From CAYLOC01 sp964385195 (GTDB lineage: Bacteria > Actinomycetota > Actinomycetes > Propionibacteriales > Nocardioidaceae): a stretch of DNA of 24,410 nucleotides. The stretch is from assembly GCA_964385195.1 (NCBI GenBank), contig CAYLOC010000021.1, positions 1-24,410 of the forward strand, in the 5' to 3' direction. The position numbers and the translations under genes are program-made. Below the pieces are notes generated by a model. That model made no database searches, was not told the DNA's origin, and worked only from the letters and a program-made list of their open reading frames with translations. This document shows positions 15,932-24,384 of this stretch, one piece after another; within the stretch, counting starts at the first letter, position 1; the number at the start of each line of letters is the position of its first letter.

Positions 15932-17221
15932 ATGCATAAAGGTCTGGTCGCCAGTCTCGGTGCGATCGCCCTGCTCGCGGCCGCTTGTGGTTCCGGGGGA
16001 ACGTCGAGCGGTGCCGCGGGTACGTCGGGCGGAGCCTCTGCTGGGAGCCAGAGCCCAGCGGCGGCGTCCGGCTCCTCGGGCCCGGGGGCCTCCGCGTCGG
16101 CCGGCCAGGCCGCGAAACTGGCCACCAAGGTGAACGTGTTCACCAAGGGCACCGGCTACACCGCTCCCAGCCAGGCACCGCAAACCAGCTGCAGCGCCGG
16201 CCAGTACTCCTCGTCCCACCCGTTGACCGCAGCCTGGATCTACGTCGGCTCCCCCAGCGACGCCGGGTGGACCCACGCCCACAACGAGGGGCGCAAGGCA
16301 GTCGCCCAGCACTTCGGCGACAAGGTCAAGACGCTGTTCAAGCAGAACGTGCCCGAGGGCCCGCAGACCGCCCAGGTCATCAACCAGCTCATCAACCAGG
16401 GCGCCGACATCATCTTCTCGACCTCGTTCGGTTTCCAGCCGGCGACCTACGCCGCGGCCAAGGCCCATCCGAACGTGTTGTTCGAGATGTCCACCGGCAC
16501 CAAGATGCTGCCGAACATGGCCGAGTACTACGGCGCAGGCGAGAACGGCGACTACCTCGGTGGCATGGCGGCCGGATACGCCAGCAAGAGCGGGAAGATC
16601 GGGTTCGTCGCCCCGTTCCCGATCCCCGAGGTCGTGCGTGAGGTGGACGCGTTCACGATGGGCGCCCGGTATGCACACCCGGGAGCCACGGTGCGGGTGG
16701 TGTGGACCAACACCTGGTTCGACCCGGCGAAGGAGCGGCAGGCCGCGCAGAGCCTCGTGTCCGCCGGCGTCGACGTCCTCGCTGACGGCCAGGACAGCCC
16801 CACCACCGGCCAGGTGGCGAAGTCGCACAACCTGCCCTGGATCGGCTATGACTCGAACCAGCTGCGGTTCGCGCCGAAACAGTGGCAGACCGCCACGACG
16901 TACCACTGGGGCGCCTACTACATCCACGAAGTGCAGGCGGCGATGGACTGCAAGTGGCGCAGCCACTTCTACTACGGCGGCCTGAAGGACCAGTTCGTGC
17001 GGATGGCGCCGTTCGGGGAGTCGGTCAGCGCCAAGGCCCAGCAGGCGATCAACAAGCGCAAGAAGGAGATCATCGCGGGCACGTTCGACCCCTTCAGCGG
17101 GCCGATCACCGGTCAGAACGGGCAGACCAAGGTCCCCAAGGGAAAGACACTGACGGTCAAGGACAAGTACGAGTTGAACTGGTTCGTCAAGGGTGTCATC
17201 GGCAGCCTCCCGAGCAGCTGA
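15932..17221 (+). CDS. BMP-family ABC transporter substrate-binding lipoprotein
   Basis: Extracellular, lipid-anchored binding protein of the Med/BMP (PnrA-like) family, whose known members bind purine nucleosides and related compounds. It has 429 residues. The signal peptide ends in the lipobox LAAAC with lipid-bearing C19, followed by a Gly/Ser/Ala-rich linker to about residue 60. The periplasmic-binding fold starts near LTAAWIYVGSPSDAGWTHAHNEGR, the family's first-strand motif, and continues with ADIIFSTSFGFQPA, YYGAGENGDYLGGMAAGY, KIGFVAPFPIPEVVREVDAF and VDVLADGQDSP. The start ATG at 15932 has AGAGGG seven bases away. It is the first gene of the importer operon. The position opposite xanthine dehydrogenase suggests a purine ligand; which purine cannot be told. 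Confidence 0.92.
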   Translation: MHKGLVASLGAIALLAAACGSGGTSSGAAGTSGGASAGSQSPAAASGSSGPGASASAGQAAKLATKVNVFTKGTGYTAPSQAPQTSCSAGQYSSSHPLTAAWIYVGSPSDAGWTHAHNEGRKAVAQHFGDKVKTLFKQNVPEGPQTAQVINQLINQGADIIFSTSFGFQPATYAAAKAHPNVLFEMSTGTKMLPNMAEYYGAGENGDYLGGMAAGYASKSGKIGFVAPFPIPEVVREVDAFTMGARYAHPGATVRVVWTNTWFDPAKERQAAQSLVSAGVDVLADGQDSPTTGQVAKSHNLPWIGYDSNQLRFAPKQWQTATTYHWGAYYIHEVQAAMDCKWRSHFYYGGLKDQFVRMAPFGESVSAKAQQAINKRKKEIIAGTFDPFSGPITGQNGQTKVPKGKTLTVKDKYELNWFVKGVIGSLPSS

Positions 17222-17231
17222 CCGAGCCCCG

Positions 17232-18755
17232 GTGGTCGGTACGACGCTTCGCGCTACCGGGATCACGAAGGTGTTTCCCGGGGTCGTCGCCAACGCCGAT
17301 GTCTCCTTCGCCGCCGCCGAGGGTGAGGTCCACGCACTGCTCGGTGAGAACGGTGCCGGGAAGAGCACGCTGTGCGGGATCCTGACCGGCATCTTCCGCC
17401 CCGATGCCGGGGAGCTGAGCGTCCGCGGACGGCCGGTCCGACTCCGTTCCCCGAAGGACGCTCATGCCCTCGGTATCGGCATGGTGCATCAGAACTTCCG
17501 GCTGGTCCCGTCGATGTCCGTTGCCGAGAACGTGGTTCTCGGGTGGTCGGACAGGTCACGGCTCCGGTTCCATCCGCGCGCGGTGGAGGAAGAGGTGGCG
17601 CAGGTCGCCGAGCGCTATCGGGTGCGGGTGAACCCGAGGGCGATGATCTGGCAGTTGTCGTTGGGGGAGCAGCAGCGGGTGGAGATCCTCAAGGCGCTGT
17701 ATCGCCGTGCCCGGATCCTGCTGCTGGACGAACCGACCGCGGTCCTTGCCCCCCGTGAGGTTGACGACCTGTTCGCCAGCATCCACCAGTTGACCGGGGA
17801 CGGCGGGACGGTGGTGTTCGTCTCCCACAAGCTCCCCGAGGTGATGCAGATCGCCGACCGGGTCACGGTGTTGCGGCGCGGGCGCACGGTCGGGACCGTG
17901 GAGAAGACGCAGACCTCCCCGAGGGAACTGGCGCGCATGATGGTGGGCCGTGACATCGAGCTCCCCGCACGTACGCCGGACTCCGCCACCGCGGAGCACG
18001 CCGTCGTCCTCCGGCTGGCTCACGTCAGCGCTCCCGGCGACCGGGACGAGGAACTGCTCCACGATGTCTCGCTGGACCTGCATGCCGGGGAGGTGCTGGG
18101 CATCGCCGGTGTCGCAGGGAACGGTCAGCGTGAGCTCGCCGAGGTCGTGGCCGGGCTCCGGCCCACGTCCCGCGGAGAGGTGCAGGTGCAGGGGCGACCG
18201 CTGCGCCCGGACCCACGCGCCGCCATCCGGGCCGGTGTCGCGTTCATCCCCGAGGACAGGATGGCCACCGGGGCCGCGCCGGCGCTGTCGATCGCCGACA
18301 ACTGCGCGCTGAAGGCCTACCGGCGACGCCCGTTCAGCCGGGGGCCGCTGCTCAGTTCCCGCGCGGTCCTCACCCGCGCCGATGACCTGATGAGCCAGTA
18401 CGACGTCCGGGCGCCGCACGCACGAACCCTGGTCCGCCAGCTCTCCGGGGGCAACGTGCAGAAGGTGGTGCTCGCCCGGGAGCTCGACGGCGACCCTGCG
18501 GTGCTGGTTGCCCAGTCCCCGACCCACGGCCTTGACGTGGGCGCCATCGACGCCGTCCGCCGGATCCTGCTGGACAGCGCCGGTCGCGGTGTCGGCGTAC
18601 TGCTGATCAGTGAGGACCTCGACGAGCTGCTGGAGATGGCAGACCGGATCGCGGTCATGTACGAAGGGCGCGTGGTGTCGGTCGTGGATGCCGCCGACGT
18701 CGACGTCGAGCGGCTCGGCATCGAGATGGCGGGGGGTGCCGGTGCTCAGGGTTGA
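17232..18755 (+). CDS. ABC importer ATP-binding protein with two nucleotide-binding domains
   Basis: Cytoplasmic ATPase of a BMP/nucleoside-type (CUT2-like) importer with two fused nucleotide-binding domains, 507 residues. Domain 1 has Walker A GENGAGKST (38-46), signature LSLGEQQR and Walker B ILLLDEPTAVL. Domain 2 has the degenerate P-loop GVAGNGQRE, signature LSGGNVQK and VLVAQSPTHGLD, where the usual DE pair of Walker B is replaced. This asymmetry is normal for the family, so domain 1 probably carries most of the ATPase activity. I chose the GTG at 17232, 10 bases after the lipoprotein stop, since it gives the usual short N-terminus. A GTG at 17193 would add 13 residues and overlap the previous gene; neither has a strong ribosome site. 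Confidence 0.93.
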   Translation: MVGTTLRATGITKVFPGVVANADVSFAAAEGEVHALLGENGAGKSTLCGILTGIFRPDAGELSVRGRPVRLRSPKDAHALGIGMVHQNFRLVPSMSVAENVVLGWSDRSRLRFHPRAVEEEVAQVAERYRVRVNPRAMIWQLSLGEQQRVEILKALYRRARILLLDEPTAVLAPREVDDLFASIHQLTGDGGTVVFVSHKLPEVMQIADRVTVLRRGRTVGTVEKTQTSPRELARMMVGRDIELPARTPDSATAEHAVVLRLAHVSAPGDRDEELLHDVSLDLHAGEVLGIAGVAGNGQRELAEVVAGLRPTSRGEVQVQGRPLRPDPRAAIRAGVAFIPEDRMATGAAPALSIADNCALKAYRRRPFSRGPLLSSRAVLTRADDLMSQYDVRAPHARTLVRQLSGGNVQKVVLARELDGDPAVLVAQSPTHGLDVGAIDAVRRILLDSAGRGVGVLLISEDLDELLEMADRIAVMYEGRVVSVVDAADVDVERLGIEMAGGAGAQG

Positions 18756-19914
18756 GCGGCGACTGTCGGTTCCGGCGTGGCTGCCCTACGTGATTCCGGT
18801 GTTGTCGTTGGTGGTCGCCGCGATCATCACCGCGATCGTCCTGCTTGCCTCCGGCCACAACCCGCTGAGGACCTACCACCAGATCTACCAGGCCGCCTTC
18901 GTCTCCTCCGGGGCGCTGTCGTCGACGTTCGTCTACGCCACCCCGCTGCTGTTCACCGGTCTCTGCGCCGCGGTGGCGTTCCGGATCAAGGTCTGGAACA
19001 TCGGGGGTGAGGGCCAGCTGTACATGGGTGCGGTCGGCGCCTCCGGCGTCGGCCTGGCCCTGACCGGCATGCCGGCGGCGGTCATCCTTCTCGGCATGGT
19101 CATCGGCGGCATCGTGGCGGGAGCGATCTGGGCGGCCATCCCCGGACTGCTCCGCGCCTACCTGCGGACCAACGAGATCCTCACGTCGCTGATGCTGAAC
19201 TACGTCGCCGGCCTGGTGATGTACTACCTGATCTATGACAGCACGTCGTACTGGCGGGACATGACCTCGCAGTCGGCGAAGGTGTTCCCGACCGGGAAGA
19301 CCCTGGAGTCCTCGGCATCGTGGCCCGGATTGACCGTTGCCGGGTTCGTGGTGCCGATGGGCTTCCTCGTCGGGATCGGAGTGGCGATCCTGCTGTGGGC
19401 GGTGGTCAAGGTGTCGCGGCTGGGGTTCGAGATGAAGGTGATCGGCGAGTCTCCCACCGTCGCCCGGTACGCCGGAATGCGGACCAAGCGGACCGTGGCG
19501 GTGGTGATGCTGGCCTCCGGCGGGTTCGCCGGGCTCGGTGGGGCGAGCCAGATCGGCGACTTCGGCCACGTCCTGGACCCACGAGGTCTCCAACAGGCCA
19601 GCTACGGCTACACCGGGATCGTGGTGGCCGCGCTGGCCCGGTACAACCCGCTGGCCACGGTGATCGTGGCGTTCTTGATCGGGGCGCTGACCAACGCCGG
19701 GTTCGCCCTGCAGGGCCCGGACTTCCCCGCCGGCCTCGTCGGCGCGATGGAGGGCATCATCTTGTTCTCCGTCCTCGCCGGTGAGGTGCTGACCCGGTAC
19801 CGGCTCACCCGTCGGCGTACCAGCGGCAGGAGCGCCGGCGACGGCGCGGACGAGTCAGCGGACACGGAGGTCTCGTCGGTGCTGACGTCGCACGGTGAGG
19901 GGGCGACCCCGTGA
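18742..19914 (+). CDS. ABC importer permease 1 (BPD_transp_2 type)
   Basis: Integral membrane permease of 390 residues with about nine hydrophobic segments. The conserved motif KVWNIGGEGQLYMGAVGA is the hallmark of this permease type in nucleoside/BMP importers, and LRTNEILTSLMLNYVA marks the coupling region. The first transmembrane segment begins soon after WLPYVIPVLSLVVAA. The C-terminal 40 residues are a polar Ser/Glu/Asp-rich tail. The GTG at 18742 is preceded by a G-run (18731-18736) that can act as ribosome site; GTG at 18736 is an alternative. It overlaps the ATPase gene by 14 bases, and its stop overlaps the next start by 4, so the operon is tightly coupled. Confidence 0.93.
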   Translation: MLRVERRLSVPAWLPYVIPVLSLVVAAIITAIVLLASGHNPLRTYHQIYQAAFVSSGALSSTFVYATPLLFTGLCAAVAFRIKVWNIGGEGQLYMGAVGASGVGLALTGMPAAVILLGMVIGGIVAGAIWAAIPGLLRAYLRTNEILTSLMLNYVAGLVMYYLIYDSTSYWRDMTSQSAKVFPTGKTLESSASWPGLTVAGFVVPMGFLVGIGVAILLWAVVKVSRLGFEMKVIGESPTVARYAGMRTKRTVAVVMLASGGFAGLGGASQIGDFGHVLDPRGLQQASYGYTGIVVAALARYNPLATVIVAFLIGALTNAGFALQGPDFPAGLVGAMEGIILFSVLAGEVLTRYRLTRRRTSGRSAGDGADESADTEVSSVLTSHGEGATP

Positions 19915-20870
19915 ACACGTCCCTGGCGATGACGCTGGTGCTGTCGGCGATCATCTACGGAACCCCCCTGTTGCTGGCGGGGCTCGGTGAGCTCCTCGCC
20001 GAGCGCTCGGGCATCCTCAACCTCGGCGTCGAGGGAATGATGCTGATGGGCGCGGTCACCGCGTTCTGGACCGTGGAGCGGATGAGCGGTCCGGGGTGGC
20101 TGGTGCTCGTCGTGGCGGTGGTCGCTTCGGCGATCGCGGGGGCGGTCATGGCGCTGGTGCACGCCTTCCTGTCGATCACGTTGCGCGCGAACCAGATCGT
20201 GTCGGGGCTCGCGCTGACCATCTTCGCGGGGGCGGCCGGCTTGTCGTCGTACCTGGGAACCGTCTGGCACCTCGGGGGCCACGCCGGCAAGCACCACGTG
20301 ACGGCGTTGAACGTGGCCGGTCTCGGAGACCTGCCGGTGGTCGGGCCGATCCTGTTCAACCAGGACGCGTTGGTGTACTTCTCCTGGCTGGTGGTGATCG
20401 TGGTCGCGTGGTACCTGTACCGGACGCGTCCGGGCCTGCATCTGCGCTCGGTCGGGGAGGCGCCGTCAGCGGCGGATGCGATGGGGGTGTCGGTGAGCGG
20501 CTACCGCTACGTGCACACCGTCGTCGGCGGGGCGCTGGCCGGGATCGGCGGCTCGTACTTCACGCTGGCGCTGGCCAACAACTGGACGAACGGCCTCACC
20601 GCCGGGGCCGGGTGGATCGCGATCGCGTTGGTGATCTTCTCGTTCTGGCGGCCGGGGTACCTGGTGATCGGTGCCTACCTGTTCGGTCTGCTGTCCGGGC
20701 TGGGCTTTGACCTTCAGGCGCACGGGGTCACGCTTCCCTCGGAGTTCTTCTCCGCGATCCCGTACGTCGTCACCGTCCTGGCGCTGGTCGCGATGTCCAC
20801 CGGATGGGCGAAACGGCGCCTGGGGATGCCCGCCGCGCTCGGCACGGCGTACAGCCGCGAGGAGGGCTGA
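19911..20870 (+). CDS. ABC importer permease 2 (BPD_transp_2 type)
   Basis: Second permease, 319 residues, with about eight hydrophobic segments. The matching motif GILNLGVEGMMLMGAVTA and the segment LRANQIVSGLALTIF correspond to those of permease 1, so the two probably form the heterodimeric channel. RSVGEAPSAADAMGVSV is the cytoplasmic coupling stretch. The GTG start at 19911 overlaps the previous stop by 4 bp (GTGA). It is the last gene of the importer operon and meets the XRE regulator gene tail to tail 18 bases away, without a visible terminator. Confidence 0.94.
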   Translation: MNTSLAMTLVLSAIIYGTPLLLAGLGELLAERSGILNLGVEGMMLMGAVTAFWTVERMSGPGWLVLVVAVVASAIAGAVMALVHAFLSITLRANQIVSGLALTIFAGAAGLSSYLGTVWHLGGHAGKHHVTALNVAGLGDLPVVGPILFNQDALVYFSWLVVIVVAWYLYRTRPGLHLRSVGEAPSAADAMGVSVSGYRYVHTVVGGALAGIGGSYFTLALANNWTNGLTAGAGWIAIALVIFSFWRPGYLVIGAYLFGLLSGLGFDLQAHGVTLPSEFFSAIPYVVTVLALVAMSTGWAKRRLGMPAALGTAYSREEG

Positions 20871-20888
20871 GGCGGGAGCCGGCGTCGG

Positions 20889-22460
20889 TCAGTCTTGTAC
20901 GGCGCCGCCGGTCCGTTGCCACCAGTCCGCGGCTGCCCGGACTCGCGCGGGCCGCTTCTTGTCCCGGGACAGCTTGCCCAGCAGAGCGTCCTGTCGCATC
21001 CCCAACCCGTACAGCAGTGCGCGGTCGAATCCCACGGTGCCGTCACCCAACCGCTTGGCGAGGACGCCGAGATCACGGCGGCTCTGGGGAAGGTGGCCCA
21101 CCGCCAACGCCATGTCCTGGCCGATCTCCGGAGGAGCGTCGTTGAGCCATCCCAACAGCGTCTCCTCCTGTTCCCCGCTGGCGAGGTAGCGAAGCACCCG
21201 CACCAGGCGCGGAGTCAACGGGTCGTCCCAGCCGGCAGCGGTGATTTCCTCGACAAGGATGCGGGCGAGCGGTGCCCGGAACGGACTCCCGAGCAGCGTG
21301 AGGCAGGCGTAGTGCCGGATGTCGGTACGGAAGGCGAACAAGGCCTCCCGGATGATGCGTGGCGTCAGCTGGTCCTCGTCATAGAGGTTGGCGTGCCGCA
21401 AGGTGGCGCGCAGTTGGTCCGCGATCCGCTGGGAGATCCGCCGCGCGTTGTCCGGCCGGATCGCCTCCCCATGCTCTGCGGCATTGGAGATCCGCTGCAG
21501 CGCCTGCTCACCGGTGGATCCCAGCAGGCGGGACCGTGCCGAGTCCGGCATGGCCACCAACAGCTCCTCAAAGCCGTCGATCGCACCGGAGCCCCGCTTG
21601 AGCTTCTCCTGGAGGAACGTCTCGACCTGGTCCAACTCGGTACTGGAGTAGTGCCCCATCTCCACCTTGTAGGCGATCGCCCACACACACGCATCGGCGA
21701 CCTGTTGGGACTTGGTGGAGGTGAACATCTCCAGCAACAGTTCCCCTGCCTCGGGCAGGTCAGAGATCTCCAGGACACCCACGGGGTCATTGATGATTTG
21801 CACGGCAGGGTCTTGCAGGTACTCGGCGGTGGCGCGCAACAGCGGACGCGCGCCACGCGAGTGACCCAGCATCATCCGCAGCGCCTCGAAGCGCTCCAGG
21901 TAGGCGATGCCGACGCTGCGCGAGGTCTCGTCGATGAGGGCCCGGCTGAGCCGCTGCCACATCTCCGCCGGCATGTACATGGACTGGGTGGCGGCGAGGT
22001 GGTGGCCGAAGGACGACCAGACTCCGCCGGTGGCCGCACCGTCCAAGATGGTGTCCACCAGGCTGTCCAGCCTGGTGTGGAACCGGTCGGTACGGGGGTC
22101 CAACACCGGTGCCCACACCCGGTTGGGGCGCTCGGAGAAGTTCCGGCGAAGGGCGTTGACGACGCTGGTGAGCTGACCCGAGCGCAGGCCGAGCGCCTGC
22201 TCGTAGGCCGCCAGGACGGCGTACCGCGGCGTGACCTTTCCCGACTCCCACCTGCTGAGCGCGCTGCGGTCGGCCTGAAGCCCCACCTCCGCGAGCGCGT
22301 TGTTGAACTCGTCCCCCAGTGAGAGGTCACGACCCGGATTGTGCAGGCGTGACATCACCAACATCCAGCCCACACGCGCGTCGACGTCGATCGTTGCCGA
22401 CTGCAGCGACGTGTGGTCCTCCGGCACCTGATAGGGCCGGCCTCGGCGTCCCCCAGCCAT
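20889..22460 (-). CDS. Large XRE-type DNA-binding regulator with a helical repeat domain
   Basis: A 523-residue protein. An XRE-like helix-turn-helix lies at about residues 35-100 (LSLGDEFNNALAEVGLQADRSALSRWESGKVTPRYAVLAAYEQALGL). About 400 residues follow that look all-helical and HEAT/ARM-like, with repeated Leu/Ala/Arg patterns such as DPAVQIINDPVGVLEISDL, ADACVWAIAY, RHYACLTLLGSPFRAPLARILVEEI and DMALAVGHLPQSRRDLGVLAKRL. I recognise no enzymatic or ligand-binding motif. The ATG at 22460 has a clear GGAGGGG ribosome site; upstream in-frame sequence to 22613 is not protein-like. It diverges from the FAD oxidoreductase, so it may control that gene and itself. The DNA-binding role is likely; the signal is unknown. 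Confidence 0.8.
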   Translation of the reverse strand: MAGGRRGRPYQVPEDHTSLQSATIDVDARVGWMLVMSRLHNPGRDLSLGDEFNNALAEVGLQADRSALSRWESGKVTPRYAVLAAYEQALGLRSGQLTSVVNALRRNFSERPNRVWAPVLDPRTDRFHTRLDSLVDTILDGAATGGVWSSFGHHLAATQSMYMPAEMWQRLSRALIDETSRSVGIAYLERFEALRMMLGHSRGARPLLRATAEYLQDPAVQIINDPVGVLEISDLPEAGELLLEMFTSTKSQQVADACVWAIAYKVEMGHYSSTELDQVETFLQEKLKRGSGAIDGFEELLVAMPDSARSRLLGSTGEQALQRISNAAEHGEAIRPDNARRISQRIADQLRATLRHANLYDEDQLTPRIIREALFAFRTDIRHYACLTLLGSPFRAPLARILVEEITAAGWDDPLTPRLVRVLRYLASGEQEETLLGWLNDAPPEIGQDMALAVGHLPQSRRDLGVLAKRLGDGTVGFDRALLYGLGMRQDALLGKLSRDKKRPARVRAAADWWQRTGGAVQD

Positions 22461-22606
22461 ATTTTCCCCTCCTTCATCGGCGGACACAATCGTAAGCGAA
22501 TATCTACCAATTGTCCGGTTTTCCGCAAATCCCTTCCGACGAATCGGAACCTGGTCGCTGCTGCGCACCCCTGCTTCTGAGATGCTCGACCGGTGGGAAG
22601 GATGAT
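22461..22606. promoter_or_regulatory. Divergent control region between the XRE regulator and the FAD oxidoreductase
   Basis: An imperfect inverted repeat, GGACACAAT (22482-22490) and ATTGTCC (22510-22516, reverse complement GGACAAT), flanks an AT-rich stretch. On the minus strand TTGCGG (22528-22523) and TAGATA (22506-22501) are 16 bases apart and could be the regulator's promoter. The repeat would then cover its -10 and start, as expected for autorepression. I see no good promoter for the plus-strand gene. Confidence 0.35.
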
Positions 22607-24202
22607 GTGACACACCGAGTTGACGTCACCATCGTAGGCGGCGGCCACAACGGATTGGTCGCTTCTGCATATCTGGCACGGAGCGGACTGCGCACGCTGG
22701 TGCTGGAGCGCCTGCCACAGCCTGGCGGTGCTGCCGTCAGCACCGGGAGCTTCCACGGGTTCCCGGCTCGGCTGTCGCGCTACTCCTATCTCGTCAGCCT
22801 CTTCCCGGACTCCATCATGACCGACCTGGGGGTCACCGTGGAGCTACGTTCGCGCCGGATCGCGTCGTACTCCCCCATCCGCCGTGGCCAACACCACACC
22901 GGTCTGCTGATCGAACGGCACCCGGGCACGCTCACGCAAGACTCGTTCCGGTCGCTGACCGGGAGCGATCACGAGTACGCCGCCTGGCAGGACCTGCAGG
23001 CGGATCTGACGGCCGCGGCCCAGGGGCTGGCGCCGACGCTGACCGAGCCGCTGCCGACCGCCGACGAGGCGGCGGTACGGATGGGGCAGGAGAGGTTCGG
23101 CTGGCTCGCACAGGCGCCGATCGGCGACGCGATCGCCCACCGCTTCTCCGATGACACCGTCCGCGGTGTGGTCGCCACCGACGCGCTCATCGGCACGCAC
23201 GCCTCGCTGTTCGATGAGTCCCTGGTGCAGAACCGCTGCTTCTTGTACCACGTGATCGGCAACGGCTCCGGCGAGTGGCGTGTCCCGGTAGGCGGCATGG
23301 GCGCCGTCACTGACGCGCTGCTCGATGCCGCGGTCTCCGCCGGGGCACAGGTCGTGACCGGCGCCACCGTGACCGGAATCGAGACCGACGGAAGAACCGC
23401 CCAGACCACCTACGACGTGAACGGCGCCGCGAACGTCGTCGACTCCGACCTGGTGCTCAGCGGGGTGGCCCCGGCTGTCCTGGACGGTCTGCGGGGGCGG
23501 CCGGCCACCGCCCCGCCGATGGGCTCGCAGCTGAAGATCAACCTGCTGGTCGAGCGGCTGCCGCGGCTGCGCAGCGGGGTCGACCCGAGAGTCGCGTTCG
23601 CCGGCACGCTGCACGTGGAGGAGGCCATGTCCCAGCTCGAGTCGGCGTACACCCATTCCGCGGCGGGGATGGCGGCAGACCCGATGCCCGGGGAGATCTA
23701 CTGTCACTCGCTGACCGACGACTCGATCTTGGGGATGGAGCTCGCCGCGCAGGGCTACCACACCCTCACCTACTTCGGCGTCCATGCGCCGGCCGACCTG
23801 TTCCCGCCCGGCGACCCGGACGCGGCCGCCGCAGCGGCCGACCGTGCCCTGGATGCCCTGGACCAGCACCTGGACGAGCCGATCCGTGACTGTCTCGCCC
23901 GGGACAGCGAGGGGCGCCCGTGCCTGGAGGTCAAGACGCCGTACGACGTCGAGGCGGACCTGAACATGCCGGGCGGCCACATCTTCCACGGCCCGTTGCA
24001 GTGGCCGTGGCTCGACGCCGACGCGGCGCCGGCTCAGTCTCCCGCTGAGCGGTGGGGGGTGGCGACCGAGGACGACAACGTCCTGCTGTGTGGCAGCGGT
24101 GCCCGGCGCGGTGGCGCCGTCAGCGGCATTGGTGGCCACAACGCCGCGCACGCCGCGCTGGAGATGTTGCGCCGAGCCTCCGGGGTTACCCTTCCGACGT
24201 AA
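22607..24202 (+). CDS. FAD-dependent oxidoreductase, phytoene desaturase (CrtI)/PYROXD2-like
   Basis: Flavoprotein of 531 residues. The N-terminal dinucleotide-binding fold is VTIVGGGHNGLVASAYLARSG (GGGHNG at 11-16), followed by LVLERLPQPGGAA. The C-terminal FAD-contact motif is LLCGSGARRGGAVSGIGGHNAAHAAL. The segment PGGHIFHGPLQWPW near residue 455 is typical of the CrtI-like group that includes mammalian PYROXD2. No other carotenoid gene is nearby, so phytoene is not a likely substrate and the reaction is unknown. The GTG at 22607 follows GGGAAGGA and gives the usual start two to six residues before the first strand. It is monocistronic, followed at once by a strong hairpin. Confidence 0.88.
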   Translation: MTHRVDVTIVGGGHNGLVASAYLARSGLRTLVLERLPQPGGAAVSTGSFHGFPARLSRYSYLVSLFPDSIMTDLGVTVELRSRRIASYSPIRRGQHHTGLLIERHPGTLTQDSFRSLTGSDHEYAAWQDLQADLTAAAQGLAPTLTEPLPTADEAAVRMGQERFGWLAQAPIGDAIAHRFSDDTVRGVVATDALIGTHASLFDESLVQNRCFLYHVIGNGSGEWRVPVGGMGAVTDALLDAAVSAGAQVVTGATVTGIETDGRTAQTTYDVNGAANVVDSDLVLSGVAPAVLDGLRGRPATAPPMGSQLKINLLVERLPRLRSGVDPRVAFAGTLHVEEAMSQLESAYTHSAAGMAADPMPGEIYCHSLTDDSILGMELAAQGYHTLTYFGVHAPADLFPPGDPDAAAAAADRALDALDQHLDEPIRDCLARDSEGRPCLEVKTPYDVEADLNMPGGHIFHGPLQWPWLDADAAPAQSPAERWGVATEDDNVLLCGSGARRGGAVSGIGGHNAAHAALEMLRRASGVTLPT

Positions 24203-24246
24203 CGTCCTGCACGGCGCGCGTGGTAGCCGCGGGGTTGCAGGACGTT
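24201..24246 (+). terminator. Strong hairpin overlapping the oxidoreductase stop codon
   Basis: AACGTCCTGCA (24201-24211) is a perfect 11-bp inverted repeat of TGCAGGACGTT (24236-24246). A further CGGC (24212-24215) / GCCG (24226-24229) pairing is possible in the loop. The stem begins in the TAA stop (24200-24202). There is no U-tract, as in many actinobacterial terminators. It separates the gene from tRNA-Lys. Confidence 0.6.
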
Positions 24247-24284
24247 GTGGTCGGTACGGCGATTTCGGGCCTCGCGCGGGACGC

Positions 24285-24293
24285 TGATATGCT
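24285..24293 (+). promoter_or_regulatory. Possible extended -10 for tRNA-Lys
   Basis: TGA-TATGCT fits an extended -10 (TGn plus hexamer at 24288-24293) about 18 bases before the tRNA. No clear -35 is seen at the expected distance. Confidence 0.3.
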
Positions 24294-24311
24294 TCTCACC
24301 GCTCGACAGCG

Positions 24312-24384
24312 GCGCCATTAGCTCAATTGGCAGAGCAACGGACTCTTAATCCGTGGGTTGAAGGTTCGAGTCCTTCATGGCGCA
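24312..24384 (+). tRNA. tRNA-Lys (anticodon CTT)
   Basis: A complete cloverleaf. The acceptor GCGCCAT (24312-24318) pairs with ATGGCGC (24377-24383), and the discriminator is A at 24384. The D stem is GCTC/GAGC. The anticodon stem is ACGGA/TCCGT with loop CTCTTAA, anticodon CTT at 24345-24347. The T arm is GAAGG-TTCGAGT-CCTTC. The sequence continues CCG, so the 3' CCA is not encoded and must be added by tRNA nucleotidyltransferase, unlike tRNA-His in this window. Confidence 0.97.

Noticed and set aside
17193..17231. Earlier GTG start of the ABC ATPase gene
   Set aside because: It would overlap the lipoprotein gene by 29 bases without a ribosome site and add residues unusual for the family. 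It cannot be fully excluded.
22607..24202. Carotenoid biosynthesis (crtI) assignment
   Set aside because: The fold fits the CrtI superfamily, but there is no crtB, crtE or lycopene cyclase nearby and the motifs are closer to the PYROXD2-like branch.
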